Of a stretch of 64,000 nt of DNA, positions 22,930 to 33,598 are shown piece after piece. The notes beneath the pieces are model-generated. The model was not told where the DNA came from. It saw only the letters and a list, made by a program, of their open reading frames with translations, and did not search any database. Source of the stretch: Gerris lacustris (taxonomy: Eukaryota > Arthropoda > Insecta > Hemiptera > Gerridae). Made by a program: the position numbers and the translations under genes. Each line of letters begins with the position of its first letter. Positions within the stretch are counted from its first letter, which is position 1. The DNA lies in assembly GCA_951217055.1 (NCBI GenBank), contig OX578281.1, forward strand, positions 29,575,101 to 29,639,100, written 5' to 3'.

Positions 22930-23329
22930 TGTATTTAAAACTATCAAATTATTAGGCACAGGCACAAGAAAAAACTAAAAAAGACCAACTAGAACTAGAA
23001 AATGAAAGTGAAATAAATACAAGTGTTTCGATTCCCGCCAGATTATTGAACTTCCTTTAATTCTTCTTTATTCTCATTTCCCAGTGTTGTTTAATAAAAC
23101 TGCATAGGTTTTTTTCTTCACCTTAAGTTGGTACCTCTGACTTTGTGAGTTTTCTTTTGACAGGTTCTCTCCACATCTGAGGTGTGTGTACTTACAATTT
23201 TTATCCATATTTTTCCTATTCATCCTTTATTGTAAAGTAGTTTTCTATATTTGATTATTTTCTTTATAATCTGTAATATCTGTTTAATTGTATCATTTAC
23301 AAAGTTATTAATTTGTTTGGCAGATAAAC
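22930..23329. promoter_or_regulatory. Shared bidirectional promoter, RNASEH2A / RpL34
   Basis: There are 400 bp between divergent start codons. The RpL34 ATG is preceded by a splice acceptor-like TTTGTTTGGCAG at 23312-23323, so RpL34 probably has a 5' UTR intron. A possible donor is GAG|GTGTGTG near 23182, with a pyrimidine-rich start further upstream as expected of TOP mRNAs. These UTR details are inference. Confidence 0.5.
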
Positions 23330-26300
23330 ATGGGTCAGAGACTTGTTTACCGACGTAGGTTATCCTACAACACAAAGAGTAACAGAAGAAGAGTGTAAGT
23401 AATTTTTATTTATTCCTGATTAACTATAAAGGTGTAGGAATTAATATTTAAGACTGTATTTGAGAAAACTCAACTTCAATTCTGTTTATTAGACGTTAAT
23501 AGTTTGTATATGTCAGAGGATAACGTAAGGTTACTCTGGCGACGCGCTTGGTAAGATTGTACCGTTCACTATTCTATGTAATTTCAGTAATCCTACGTTA
23601 AAGTCTCATTTTTTCTATTTTACATGGTATTGTCAAGTATGGGTTTACTTTCGTGAAGATTTAATGAATTTGTAAACATTAAGTGAGTGTGCTTTCTTTT
23701 AAGTCTTCTATGCCATTTGGCATGCTTCATTTATGATCAAACCTCTGCTTAATTCCATCTCCTCTCGTATTTAGTCATTGATTCCGTTTTATATTTTTTA
23801 ATTTGTTATTATTTTGCTATTTCTAATTAGTAGTAAACGTGATGTATACACTTATGATATTATGTCCGATTCAATGCAATATCTAGCTGCCATGTAGACC
23901 CATTACAAACAAAGAAGGTTGCAATTGACAGGTTAATATTTATTTTGTTCTACTCTTTGAAACGTATATACTTTTTTAAATTATCACATGAAAGATAATT
24001 CCTTAATTTCAGTGAAATATCATGTGGTCAACTCTTTGTCACTGGCTGGAACAATTCCATGTTGATTTGTGATGTAACAATTAATTTAATTTGTATCTTT
24101 TAACCTGGAAAAGTTATAGAAGTATTTGCATTCTAGAAAGCATGTAAATTTGTTGTTGTATATCTTATAATTTTTACAGTAAACATTATTTGTTAATTCT
24201 GTACAATTCTGTGTAACCTCCTTTAAGTGACCATTGAAGAAACTAGACAAAAGTGGTAACCTTTCCCAAATTAGTCAATAATACAAATTTTCTCAGGGGC
24301 CATAGTAAAGTGGTCAATTTTACTAGTGGGGCACCTTTTACAGGTGTTTGCTTTCATAATAATATTACAACAATTAGTAATCACTCTGATAACGTTATTG
24401 AACGTAAATACGTTAAAACGTAAATTGAAGGCAAGGGCAATGAGAGCTAGACATTTTTACATCTACAAGGTCAAATGTCAAAATCTTGGGTCTTCCTTGA
24501 TTTTCCCATGCTGTCAAAATAACTAAGTCTATTGACATAACTATAATTGTTATATTAGTATAGTGATTTTAAACTATGCATTGTGGTGTTAAATGATGAT
24601 ATTTGTGAAAATTTTATGTCTTCTTTCCCCATCTGAAGATATTTTGATGATTTTCCTTATTCTGATGACACAAGACAAGGCAGTTTATAGCTGTGGTGTA
24701 TATTTCAAGTATAGAAAGGTTTTTCATATTATCTTATTAAAAATCTGGGTGAAGTTGTTTGAACAGGGTGTTTCTAAAGTCTGGACAAATAAATATCCCT
24801 AATTTCATGTGTTTCCCCCATATTAATTATGAGTTTGTCGAAAGATGAAACGATTGATCTAAGAACACTCAGGTGTCATTAAATATGGTTATATTGATGT
24901 ACAGCATTAGTTTAAAAGGTCTATTAGATAGACTTAGTGACCCCCCTTAGAAATTTCTGCTTCTACCCAACCAATAAACAGTGTTCATTAAATAAGCAGG
25001 TTACGCTAATGTATTAAAGAGATTAATTCCCCTTGCCTTTACAGTAAATTTTATAAAGGGATTAAGATCCCTTTAAAATATGAATATTTATATTACACAA
25101 AAGTAATTATGTCCCTTTGTCACTGCATCAATAAATTATTATAACTTCAATTTTGGAAATGAAGGTTGTAAACTATATTAATTCTACAATCAGCCCCTTT
25201 TTACCTAAATATACTTTTTCATTATACTCCTCAAATCTTCCTAAATGTTTTCTTCGCCCTGGGACAGCAGTTTCCATGTTTTTATGACTCGTAGTTACTA
25301 TTATTAGGACCGATAAGCAATAGCTTTTGTCCTTTGCCCAATATTATTGGACCTAAAGTGTGGGGAAGATCGTAATACCAGCAATTTCTAAAGGCAATGT
25401 ATGCTTTAATTTCTTCTGATTTACTGTTATTCTCTTTTATCTGGAGCTAGATTTATTCTTTTAGATTAGCTAAATCTTTACACTTCTTTAATTTAGTCTG
25501 TTTGTCTTATGTTCCTGTTAGTCTTATTTGTTGTCTAGTATCCAGTTCTCTCCTTGTAGCCAGCATATACTTTTTTTTGTGTTATTAGACGTTAACCCTT
25601 ATTCTAATAATAATAATAGAGCTTTATTCTATTTGTTTATATTTTATTGTATTTTTATCTTTATATTCTCTGTTCAGTGTAAGGACCCCTGGTGGCCGCC
25701 TTGTATATCAATACCTTAAGAAACCCAAGAAGATCCCCAGGTGCGGACACTGCAAGGACAAGCTTAGGGGTATCCAGCCTGCTAGGCCTATGGAAAGAGC
25801 AAGGATTTGCCGTAGGAAACAGACTGTCAAGAGGTGTTACGGAGGAGTCCTCTGCCACAAGTGTGTCAAAGAGAGGTGTGAATTTTATTATTATAATCTC
25901 TTTTTAAAATTTATGAGTGGGTAAAATCATAACGTGTGGGGCCCCTAACTGGAGTCAGGAATCAAACTGGGATCAGAGATGTTTATATATAAAATTCTTT
26001 AATAACATCCTGATTTAGTGACTGATGTTTGATGTTCTTATTTATTTTAAAAGGTATAGCTCTATCCAAAGGTGTAACATTGGTAATTGTTTGATTTGCA
26101 TTCGTTATTTGTTTTAGAGTACTGACTTTTTAATTGTTAAAATATGTTAGTTATCTTATTTTTAATAATTAAAATAACAAATGAGAAAAAACAACTTTTA
26201 AATACAATAGCTTCTGTGTATCTTTCTTCTCCATTATCATTTAGACTAGGTTTAAGGTTAACCATAATGTTTGATGATAATGGTTTTGCTCATTTTGCTA

Positions 26301-29300
26301 ATCAGTTGTTAAGATTTTGAATAATTGGTTGCTGGTTCTGGTTGCCCTTCGCTAGATACTTGTTGTTATTTATAATTTCAGGTATTATTTACATTTATAA
26401 TGGGCATATAGAAAAGGTTGGTTCTTTATCCACAGGAGCAACATTTCTCATTGTTGCTCTTGTAGCCTAAAAGTTCCTACAAATGTTTCAAATATTCAAC
26501 TAAGGCAAATATAATCAATGTTATTAAGTTTCCCTTAATATTAAGTGCTGCAATAGTACTAGAAACGTACTGGATAAGTATGTTCTAAAAATATGATACA
26601 TAATATTTATTAATAAAAGATACTGGTATTTATAATATTTTTAAGTGTCAAATGATGATATTTGTGAAATTTTATGTCTTCTTTCCCCATCTGAAAGTAT
26701 TTTGACGATTTTCCTTTGTCTGATGATACAAATGTACTGTTGCTACTTTAAGAATATTAAATATGTTGCAAGTTATGTTCATTAACCGACATGTTAACTC
26801 ATATATGGGTGATAATGTAAGGCTATAATTATAGACGTTTCTAAGTCTCCTCTATTTAAACTTATGGGGCAATGCACACTGAGGTGTCGAGGCACGGATA
26901 CTCGCCTTCTCTACACTTCTTCCGCCCAACACATCTTGAAGAAGCATACCTCCTGCACACTACCCATTCATTAGTTTTTTGTTTTTCCTTTTATGTGGTG
27001 TATTATTATTAGCTTGTGGTTTTTTATTGTGCCTCTTACCTGACCCTTTCTGTGTAGCTTACACTCTCTTATGCCCCTTCCTCCACTGCCGCCTCTTAAG
27101 TGTGCGTTGAGACTTAAATAGTTTTTACAATTACAACCTATTTGTTACCTTAATGTATAAAAGGACAAATCAAGTTCAAAGGATCTTGCCAAAACCTAAC
27201 CTAAACCGTGCCATCGATATGCCCCTGTGTAAGGGATGGTGAGAGAATATAAATAAGCCCAAAATCGAGGTGGTTGTTAAGGATTTTGCTCTTCCCTTCG
27301 AGCTCCATATGCCTCGGTCCCCGGTTCTTAACATTTTACTAGATATTGTGGGAATTCAAAGTCAGTAGTACCATTATGCACATTTGAAAGTCTTGTTAGA
27401 ATTTAATTTAGGATAAATAGTGCATTTTTTATGTCTTATGTAACAATTATTTAACTTATCTGAATTATGTGTATGAAACCTGTTCCTAAAAAAAGGAACC
27501 TTCTAGGTTTTTTGAGAAATATTTTAATTTCTGTGCACTATTTAATTCTTAGGCGCTGTGCACACTGAAGAAACAAGTTTCATGAAACGTGAAACTTTAG
27601 TATCATGAAAACACTTGATTTAAAACATACAGAAAGGAGCATTGAAACTGTATTTTCATTTGGTTTCATGAAATCAATTTCATAAAACCAGTTTCACATT
27701 TCATGCACAAAGAGGAATCTCTTTTTCTGACAGTTTCATCATGTCCTCTGACGAAGATGTATTAATCCAATGTATCACATTCAATTAATTAAACGCTTCT
27801 TAATGCACTCATTTTAAATAAACAACTGAACACGAGACAAAACGCAATAATCAAAACTGAAATTATAAGCAAAACAATAAACATAAAATCACGTGCAACT
27901 TGGTTTCGACGAAACCTGACTTTTTAGTTGCGTGAAACATGTTTCATGAAACCAAATGAAAATACAGTTTCAAGAAACACAGTGTGGTCCTTTCTGTAAG
28001 TTTTAAATCAAGTGTTTTCGTGATACTAAAGTTTCACGTTTCATTCATGAAACGTGAAAGTTGTTTAAGTTTGTTTGTTAAAGTTTCAACTTGTTTCTTC
28101 AGTGTGCACAGCGCCTGAATGTGTAAAAGTTATTTCATTGATTAGATGTCAAATGATGATAATTATGAAATTTTAGTCTTCTTTCCCCATCTGACAAATT
28201 GTGTGATGATTTTCATTATCTGATGACATAATATTATGTGCCCTGCCTTTGACTTTGATTCCTCTGCACTGCACTACAACCGTCATCAGGGCATTCCCTT
28301 ATAATGTGGGGGGGGGGGGGAATTAATTCTTTTAAAGACTTAACAAGAAAGTCTCATTTTGCACTAGGATCAGAATTCATTTACATAATTAATTCCGTTT
28401 ATTTGGACAATGTTTACCTGTTTAAAGTAAAACATTTAAATTATACTTTATTTATTAAAGTGCTTTTAATCCTCCTGTTTTTATTGGGTATTATAGTTGT
28501 GCCATATTAAGAAAGAAGACTTCATGGAGTTAAAGAAAATGCTGTATTTCTGCTGTTCACTCAAATTATGTTTGAATTTATAAATATTTATAATTTAAAA
28601 ATAATAACATGCATTTCAAAATTTAGAAATAATGATATTATGATTTGGTTGCCCTTCGCTAGATACTTGTTGTTATTTATAATTTCAGGTATTATTTACA
28701 TTTATAATGGGCATATAGAAAAGGTTGGTTCTTTATCCACAGGAGCAACATTTCTCATTGTTGCTCTTGTAGCCTAAAAGTTCCTACAAATGTTTCAAAT
28801 ATTCAACTAAGGCAAATATAATCAATGTTATTAAGTTTCCCTTAATATTTATTGTTGTAACCGTACTAGAAACTTACTAGATAAGTATGTTCTAAAAATA
28901 TGATACATATTATTTATTAATAAAAGATACTGGTGGTATTTTGAATATTTTAAAAGTGTCAAATGATGATATTTGTGAAATTTTATGTCTTCTTTCCCCA
29001 TCTGAAAGTATTTTGACGATTTTCCTTTGTCTGATGATACAAATGTACTGTTGCTACTTCAAGAATATTTAATATGTTGCAAGTTTTGTTCATTAACCTT
29101 TTTAATGTTATTGAATGGACGTGTTAACTCAAATGTGGGTGAATTAATGTTAAGGCTATAATTATATGTTTTTGTTTAAGTTTAAAAGTTCTTCTAGGTG
29201 TTTTTAACATTCATCTGTGAGCAAATAGTATTTATGTTACATGTAATATTTTTGGAGCAGGCATTTATCTTCTTGTTATTAATAATATTAAGTTTTCAGA

Positions 29301-31267
29301 ATCTTTATTTCATACAAATTTTACAATTGAAAAAAAAAACTGTTTATGAAAACAGAAGAGCATCAGTGGTTATTTTTTTTTTTTTTTTAAATGCAATGTT
29401 TCATATTGAAATCAAAGTTTGAAATTATGATAACAGTAAGCATTGTCTTGTTTCTCCATCAGAAAGATAATTTGTTAATTTCATAGTTTCTGATGATGTT
29501 TACTTATGTATTATTAATTATTCTTATTAGATTTAATCCTTGAGAGGGCAAAAATATGTTCTCACTGATCACACACAACAAGGAAATGTTTAAAATGATG
29601 GATTTTCTTTTGTCTTGTAATAATAATGAATTGTGGTGTTAATCAGGATAATATATATATTATATTGTGATTTTTCACTTGTGACCTATTTACCTTAATT
29701 AAATGAATAATTTAAAATCTTATAGTTCTTGCATCTTTTTCTATGGTGTGAAGACTATTTTTTTTAATATTATCATATTTACTATACATTTTTTAAATTT
29801 GATTTTATGATAAAAACCTACTCTAATTTTAAAAAATGAATAACAAAACCAACACCGTATCCTGTCCTCCTTGTAGGTTGTTTTTATTGTCTTCACTAAG
29901 AGCTCCTGATGAGGAAGGATGGTGGGAGAGTTTGGTAACCCAGATGAAGAACTTATAAAAAGAAGGTCTTGTGATGTCAATGAACTTAGGTATAATAACA
30001 CCTGAATGTGTACTCTTGTTTATTTTTTATTATTGATAGTGATTTAAAAGGGTGTAAATTTGGACAAATGGTTTTTTGTTCTACATACAAAAATAAAACG
30101 TAGATACCTATTTGCTATTTGCCGTGATGAGTAAAAATGCTGAGAATTTAAGATATTTTCTTCCAAGCTGATAACAAGCTTATGTCCGTGTCAAACCCTT
30201 AACAATAAAAGGGCGCCTTAAAAATGATAAGAGGTGAAATTAACATCCCTTGTTACATTTTGGTAATAAAATAAACTTTTTTGTAGAACCACCTCAAAAC
30301 GTTTTTATAATTTTAAGATTAGTAGAAATTTATTCATGGTTTTTCTACTGTTAAGAGAAGTAGAAATTTAATCCTTTGCCCTTAATTATTTTTAAATTCT
30401 AAAAAGCAGAGGGTTAATTATTTATCCAATCTTTAGCTGTTAATGATTTTAAAATCTTATAAAAAAAAAAAAAAATATATATATAATAATAATAATAATT
30501 GAAGTGTTAATTTAGAGTTCCTGGAACCCTGAGGAAAATTTTGATTTCTGCATCTTTACTCTTCAGTTTACTTGTTTAAAATGATCAAATTTGTCTATTT
30601 TTATATATATAGTTTAGACACACTGTTATCCTGTTAAGGAACCCTTATTTAATGTATCTATGTGGTCTAATGTAATTTATGTTTTTCTTTGATGTGTACT
30701 ATTCATATTAATATTTCTGTTATAAGGTATTAAGGAAACCCAAAAATAGCGTCTAGTGCGGAAAGTAGCATTTTGCATGTGAGTGTGGAGTTTGCACCTG
30801 AGCACAAAGCAAAGCAAAATGCAGTTTTCGTACAAGTTGCATACCATACTTTATCTACGATTGTTGGATTATAATAATAAATACAAAAAAACAGTTACTT
30901 TAACTAATCAAACAGCAAATTAGTTTTGTTAGATGTAAACAAACGCTAATTGTGCGATAAGGTGAAGAATTATGAACCGCTCATGCGCAATGAATACAAC
31001 TACGAAAATAATCACTTTCTACCCAGAGATAAAATGTGTATATTTTGTATCAATCGTAGATAAAATATTTTTTGATAAAGTTTGAGGTTGTTACAGAATT
31101 GCTATACTCAATTAATTATTGTTTATTTTTATTATAATTTTGATTTGAATGTTTGTTATAGGATTGTCAGGGCATTCCTTATTGAAGAACAGAAGATTGT
31201 ACAGAAAGTTCTCAAGGCTCAGCAGGGTGGTGGTACTCCAAAAGCACCTAAGAAGGTGGCGGCATAA
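23330..31267 (+). CDS. RpL34: 60S ribosomal protein L34 (eL34), three coding exons, snoRNA host
   Basis: Structural protein of the large ribosomal subunit. Exons 23330-23394, 25678-25875 and 31162-31267 join in frame to 369 nt (122 aa). The N-terminus MGQRLVYRRRLSYNTKSN matches the family (most have MVQRLT). RTPGGRLVYQYLKKPKKIPR follows. Two Cys pairs, C44-x-x-C47 and C81-x-x-C84, form the zinc-ribbon site, and the conserved RAFLIEEQKIVQKVLKAQ ends the core. The tail is a short Lys/Ala-rich stretch. Intron 1 (2.3 kb) and intron 2 (5.3 kb) are large for a ribosomal protein gene and carry snoRNA copies and repeats. Ribosomal protein genes are common snoRNA hosts. Confidence 0.97.
24586..24671 (+). 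ncRNA. Box C/D snoRNA copy 1, RpL34 intron 1
   Basis: C box ATGATGA 24593-24599, D' box CTGA 24633-24636, C' box TGATGA 24645-24650, D box CTGA 24662-24665. The terminal stem GTGTTA (24586-24591) pairs with TGACAC (24666-24671). The guide immediately before D', GTCTTCTTTCCCCAT, is complementary over 15 nt to the conserved LSU rRNA sequence ATGGGGAAAGAAGAC. The fifth base before D' pairs with the third G of GGGG, which corresponds from memory to yeast 25S G2395, the site predicted for snR190. Intronic position in a ribosomal protein gene fits splicing-dependent maturation. Confidence 0.88.
26341..26484 (+). ncRNA. Candidate H/ACA snoRNA, copy A, RpL34 intron 2
   Basis: About 144 nt. The 5' hairpin closes with TGCCC/GGGCA and contains GATACTTG/CAGGTATT. 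The hinge has an H-box-like AGAAAA. The 3' hairpin has a perfect GAGCAACA/TGTTGCTC stem. ACA lies three nucleotides before the putative 3' end (26479-26481). Length and layout fit H/ACA RNAs, and the block is almost unchanged in copy B. The lower stem of the 3' hairpin is not convincing and I could not assign a pseudouridylation target. Confidence 0.45.
26645..26729 (+). ncRNA. Box C/D snoRNA copy 2, RpL34 intron 2
   Basis: C box ATGATGA 26652-26658, D' CTGA 26691-26694, C' TGACGA 26703-26708 (one change from consensus), D CTGA 26720-26723. The terminal stem GTGTCA/TGATAC has one G-U pair. The D' guide is the same as in copy 1. It lies in the first unit of a ~500-bp intronic duplication. Confidence 0.85.
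26857..27122. repeat. Possible inverted-repeat element, RpL34 intron 2
   Basis: Imperfect inverted ends: CTATTTAAACTTATGGGGCA then ATGCACACTGAGG on the left, and CCTCTTAAGTGTGCGTTGAG then ACTTAAATAG on the right. The ends resemble the GCACACTGA ends of the MITE at 27551. The interior is relatively GC-rich. Confidence 0.4.
27551..28116. repeat. Palindromic MITE with long TIRs, RpL34 intron 2
   Basis: The ends AGGCGCTGTGCACACTGAAG and CTTCAGTGTGCACAGCGCCT are perfect inverted repeats. The inversion continues inward for well over 100 bp through repeated GTTTCATGAAAC-type blocks. Flanks are TTA on the left and TGA on the right if the ends are trimmed by one base, possibly a decayed 3-bp duplication of the PIF/Harbinger type. 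It contains no coding frame. Confidence 0.75.
28146..28229 (+). ncRNA. Box C/D snoRNA copy 3, RpL34 intron 2
   Basis: C box ATGATGA 28153-28159, D' CTGA 28191-28194, C' TGATGA 28204-28209, D CTGA 28220-28223. The terminal stem ATGTCA/TGACAT is fully Watson-Crick. The D' guide is kept, but the C-to-guide spacer and the C'-D region differ from the other copies, so this is the most divergent intact copy. It starts about 30 bp after a palindromic MITE. Confidence 0.85.
28648..28791 (+). ncRNA. Candidate H/ACA snoRNA, copy B, RpL34 intron 2
   Basis: By eye it is identical to copy A across the whole predicted RNA, including the H-like box, the GAGCAACA hairpin and ACA at 28786-28788, while the following intron sequence differs at scattered positions. 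This suggests a recent duplication with the RNA part kept. The assignment carries the same doubts as copy A. Confidence 0.45.
28956..29040 (+). ncRNA. Box C/D snoRNA copy 4, RpL34 intron 2
   Basis: C box ATGATGA 28963-28969, D' CTGA 29002-29005, C' TGACGA 29014-29019, D CTGA 29031-29034, terminal stem GTGTCA/TGATAC. By eye it is identical to copy 2 from stem to stem. It lies in the second unit of the intronic duplication. Confidence 0.86.
29425..29497 (+). pseudogene. Decayed fifth C/D snoRNA copy
   Basis: The C-like box is ATGATAA (29427-29433), the guide remnant is GTCTTGTTTCTCCAT, the D' site has become CAGA, and a D box CTGA remains at 29490-29493. No terminal stem is visible. It follows a weak third copy of the duplicated block (AAAAGTTCTTCTAGG... 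from about 29177). Confidence 0.55.
30749..31075 (+). repeat. Dispersed repeat, copy 1 (RpL34 intron 2)
   Basis: Begins GCGTCTAGTGCGGAAAGTAG and ends near ATCAATCGTAGATAAAATAT. It matches 33199-33541 along its length. An inverted TTTATCTACGATTG / CAATCGTAGATAAA pair lies inside. No coding signal is conserved between the copies. Confidence 0.7.
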
Positions 31268-31287
31268 ATGTACATTTTTATCACTTT

Positions 31288-31293
31288 AATAAA
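31288..31293 (+). terminator. Poly(A) signal of RpL34
   Basis: AATAAA 20 nt after the RpL34 stop, giving the very short 3' UTR usual for ribosomal protein mRNAs. Confidence 0.75.
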
Positions 31294-32016
31294 TATATTG
31301 TTTTAATATTTTGTTTTTTTAATTTGGATATTTACTTATTGGTATTCCTTAGGGTGCTATCCTTGTCTAAACGAAATACTTATCCAGGTTGTCAAAGTTC
31401 ACATTTTCAAATTCAATGTGGAATTCCATCTGTTTGTCTGTTTTGTTTCATTCCTGGTATTATTCTTATGATCTGTATAAACAGTTGGATCAAGCAAGAT
31501 ACTAGGTATAGATTCTACTTTGTGAGGTTAAACTCCTCTTCAAACGACTAATATTTCCTCTAAGAATTCTCCTAAACTGTTAGCCTTTCTTACATCCTTC
31601 TTTAAAGTTCTAGTTAATGATCTCGCTTGAGGAAGTTAGCTTAAGACAGTAATATGAATGCAGATCTAAAACATTCTTTTTTAACCATGAGTTTCCAGAT
31701 TCACTAAGTTCTCAAGAGCACTAATATAGTTTGAACATCCTTCTATTAATACTAAATAAAATTAGGTGGAGAGGGAAAAATTGGATTACAGGTAGGTTGA
31801 ATACAGCGTCATTTCAAGGGTACCATTGGGTGATTTATTATATTTATGATTGTAGCCACCATACCCCCTCGCTTATTCCTCATCCATAATGATCCCTTTT
31901 GTATTAACACAGTTCACTTCAGTTAATTTAACCTTGCATTTTGGGTACCATAATGATAGCAAAATATCTCTTTTTCTACAATCTATAGAATATCTAATAT
32001 AATGTATTTAGAAATA

Positions 32017-32203
32017 CAGTAGAACAACGATTAACCGACAAGCTCGGGATCGGAGCCTTGATGGATGATCAAAAAGATAGTTAAGCAAGAAAGGGAAAAA
32101 CTTAGGGCTAAAAGCGAATATTTTTTTATTAGAGGCACAAAAACTTATTTAAAAATATCTTTTCTTCTCCAGGCAATTTAAACTTGTGATCAAGGTTCTA
32201 CTG
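32017..32203. repeat. Pogo/Tigger-like MITE
   Basis: The element starts CAGTAGAAC and ends GTTCTACTG, flanked by TA on both sides. The CAGTAGAAC(C/A)NCGATTA start is typical of the pogo/Tigger branch of Tc1/mariner. At 187 bp it has no coding capacity. Confidence 0.75.
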
Positions 32204-33198
32204 TACTACAGATTTGGAACGCAAGTAGGGTTTATGGGCACTATAAATGGTCGATTTTCAGTAGTAATTTTTTAAATGCTACTCAAAACCAAATGTACAT
32301 TTTAAGTATGAAGGGCATTATTAAGCCTCAGGTGGGCACATCTCTGAGAAACTGTTATAGAACCAACTAAAACCTCCAAGATCGCTAATGTAAGTACAAA
32401 ACTGGTGGGGTTCCATGTTCTTCAGATGTCAGCTTTACAGGTGGTGTTTTACCTCTTGGTCTCTTCCACTTGCTGTTTCTGGGTAGTTTATGCTTACTAA
32501 AACATTGGTGGTCTGATAGACCAGTATGCCTCATAAAGTATTGTTTTATCAGTCCCACAGACCGATATGCCTAATAGTCTGCAGTTGTTGGTCTGACAGT
32601 GTGTTGTGGTCCACTCTACTACATCTGGGAACAATCATTTTAGCCATACCACTTTACTGGATGGATGGTGATGGCCACTGAAGTCTTTTGCTGAGTCAGC
32701 CAAGATATTGCTCCCACATACATACCCCACCAACAGGTAAAGCTAGGTAAAATTATTGAAGTTACGCAACTGAAGTCAGAATCATTAGAAATTAGTTTAA
32801 AAATCAGATAAAAATGAACAACATTTTGATCATTTTTTAAAAAAAGTTTTACATGGAAATTTGATCCTAACTCTGTCACATCCTTGATGGTTTAAATCCT
32901 TACGAGGTGAGACATGTTTAACCTTAAAGATAACATCGAGTAGATGTGTAAAATATCTGATTCTCCATCCAGTTGTACAACCTACTGTGATGATTAGGAT
33001 GTCACATTATTTAGCAACAAGTATATCTGGTATGTAGCTGAAAGTTCAGAATATAACCGACACAAAATAAATTTACTGAAATAGAATTCTAGAGGTAATT
33101 GCAATGACCATTCTCCCATTGAGTGTTGGCATAAAAAAAAAAAAAAAAAAAATGTACTGAACAATTACTTAAAAATATCAGCAATAATAGTGCATTAC

Positions 33199-33541
33199 GC
33201 GTCTAGTGAGGAAAGTAGCATTTTTCATGGGAGTGTGAAGTTTGCACCCGAGTGACAGCGAGAGTAGTAAAACCTCACGAGCTAAGCAAAATGCAGTTTT
33301 CGCAAGAGTTGCTTACCGTACTTTATCTACGAATTTTGGGATTTAATAATAAATACCGAAAAAAACAGTTATTTGAATTAAGCGAACAGCAAATTAGTTT
33401 TGTTAAATGTAAGCAATCCTGTGATAAGGTGAAGAATTATGAAATGCGTATGCGCAATGAATACAACTACGAAAAGAATCACTTTATACGCTTCTAAACA
33501 GAGATAAAATGTTTATATTTTGTATCAATCGTATATAAAGA
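33199..33541 (+). repeat. Dispersed repeat, copy 2
   Basis: Same family as 30749, with about 30 extra bases near 33254-33285. The 81-aa open frame across it is closed by stops in copy 1, so I treat it as chance. Confidence 0.7.
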
Positions 33542-33598
33542 ATATTGTCTGGAAAACTAATGCTTACGCTGAATTTCTAGGGAATATGAAAACATAAA

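Larger units (their letters stand above)
26338..26838 (+). repeat. Intronic duplication, unit 1 (H/ACA candidate plus C/D snoRNA)
   Basis: Matches 28645-29169 in the same orientation. The first ~210 bp are nearly identical and the rest has scattered substitutions and small indels. Between the units lie two inverted-repeat elements and snoRNA copy 3. Confidence 0.85.
28645..29169 (+). repeat. Intronic duplication, unit 2
   Basis: Second copy of the block at 26338-26838. A weaker third copy seems to follow from about 29177 to 29500, ending in the decayed snoRNA. Confidence 0.85.
29170..31161. other. Remainder of RpL34 intron 2
   Basis: AT-rich intron with the decayed snoRNA, a poly-A/AT run at about 30461-30500, and one copy of the ~330-bp dispersed repeat at 30749. 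I see no further snoRNA-like box sets here. Confidence 0.4.

Noticed and set aside
25661..25907. Open frames on both strands over RpL34 exon 2
   Set aside because: Shadows of the real exon at 25678-25875.
33252..33497. 81-aa open frame in a dispersed repeat
   Set aside because: The other copy (30749-31075) has stops in the same frame, so coding is not conserved.
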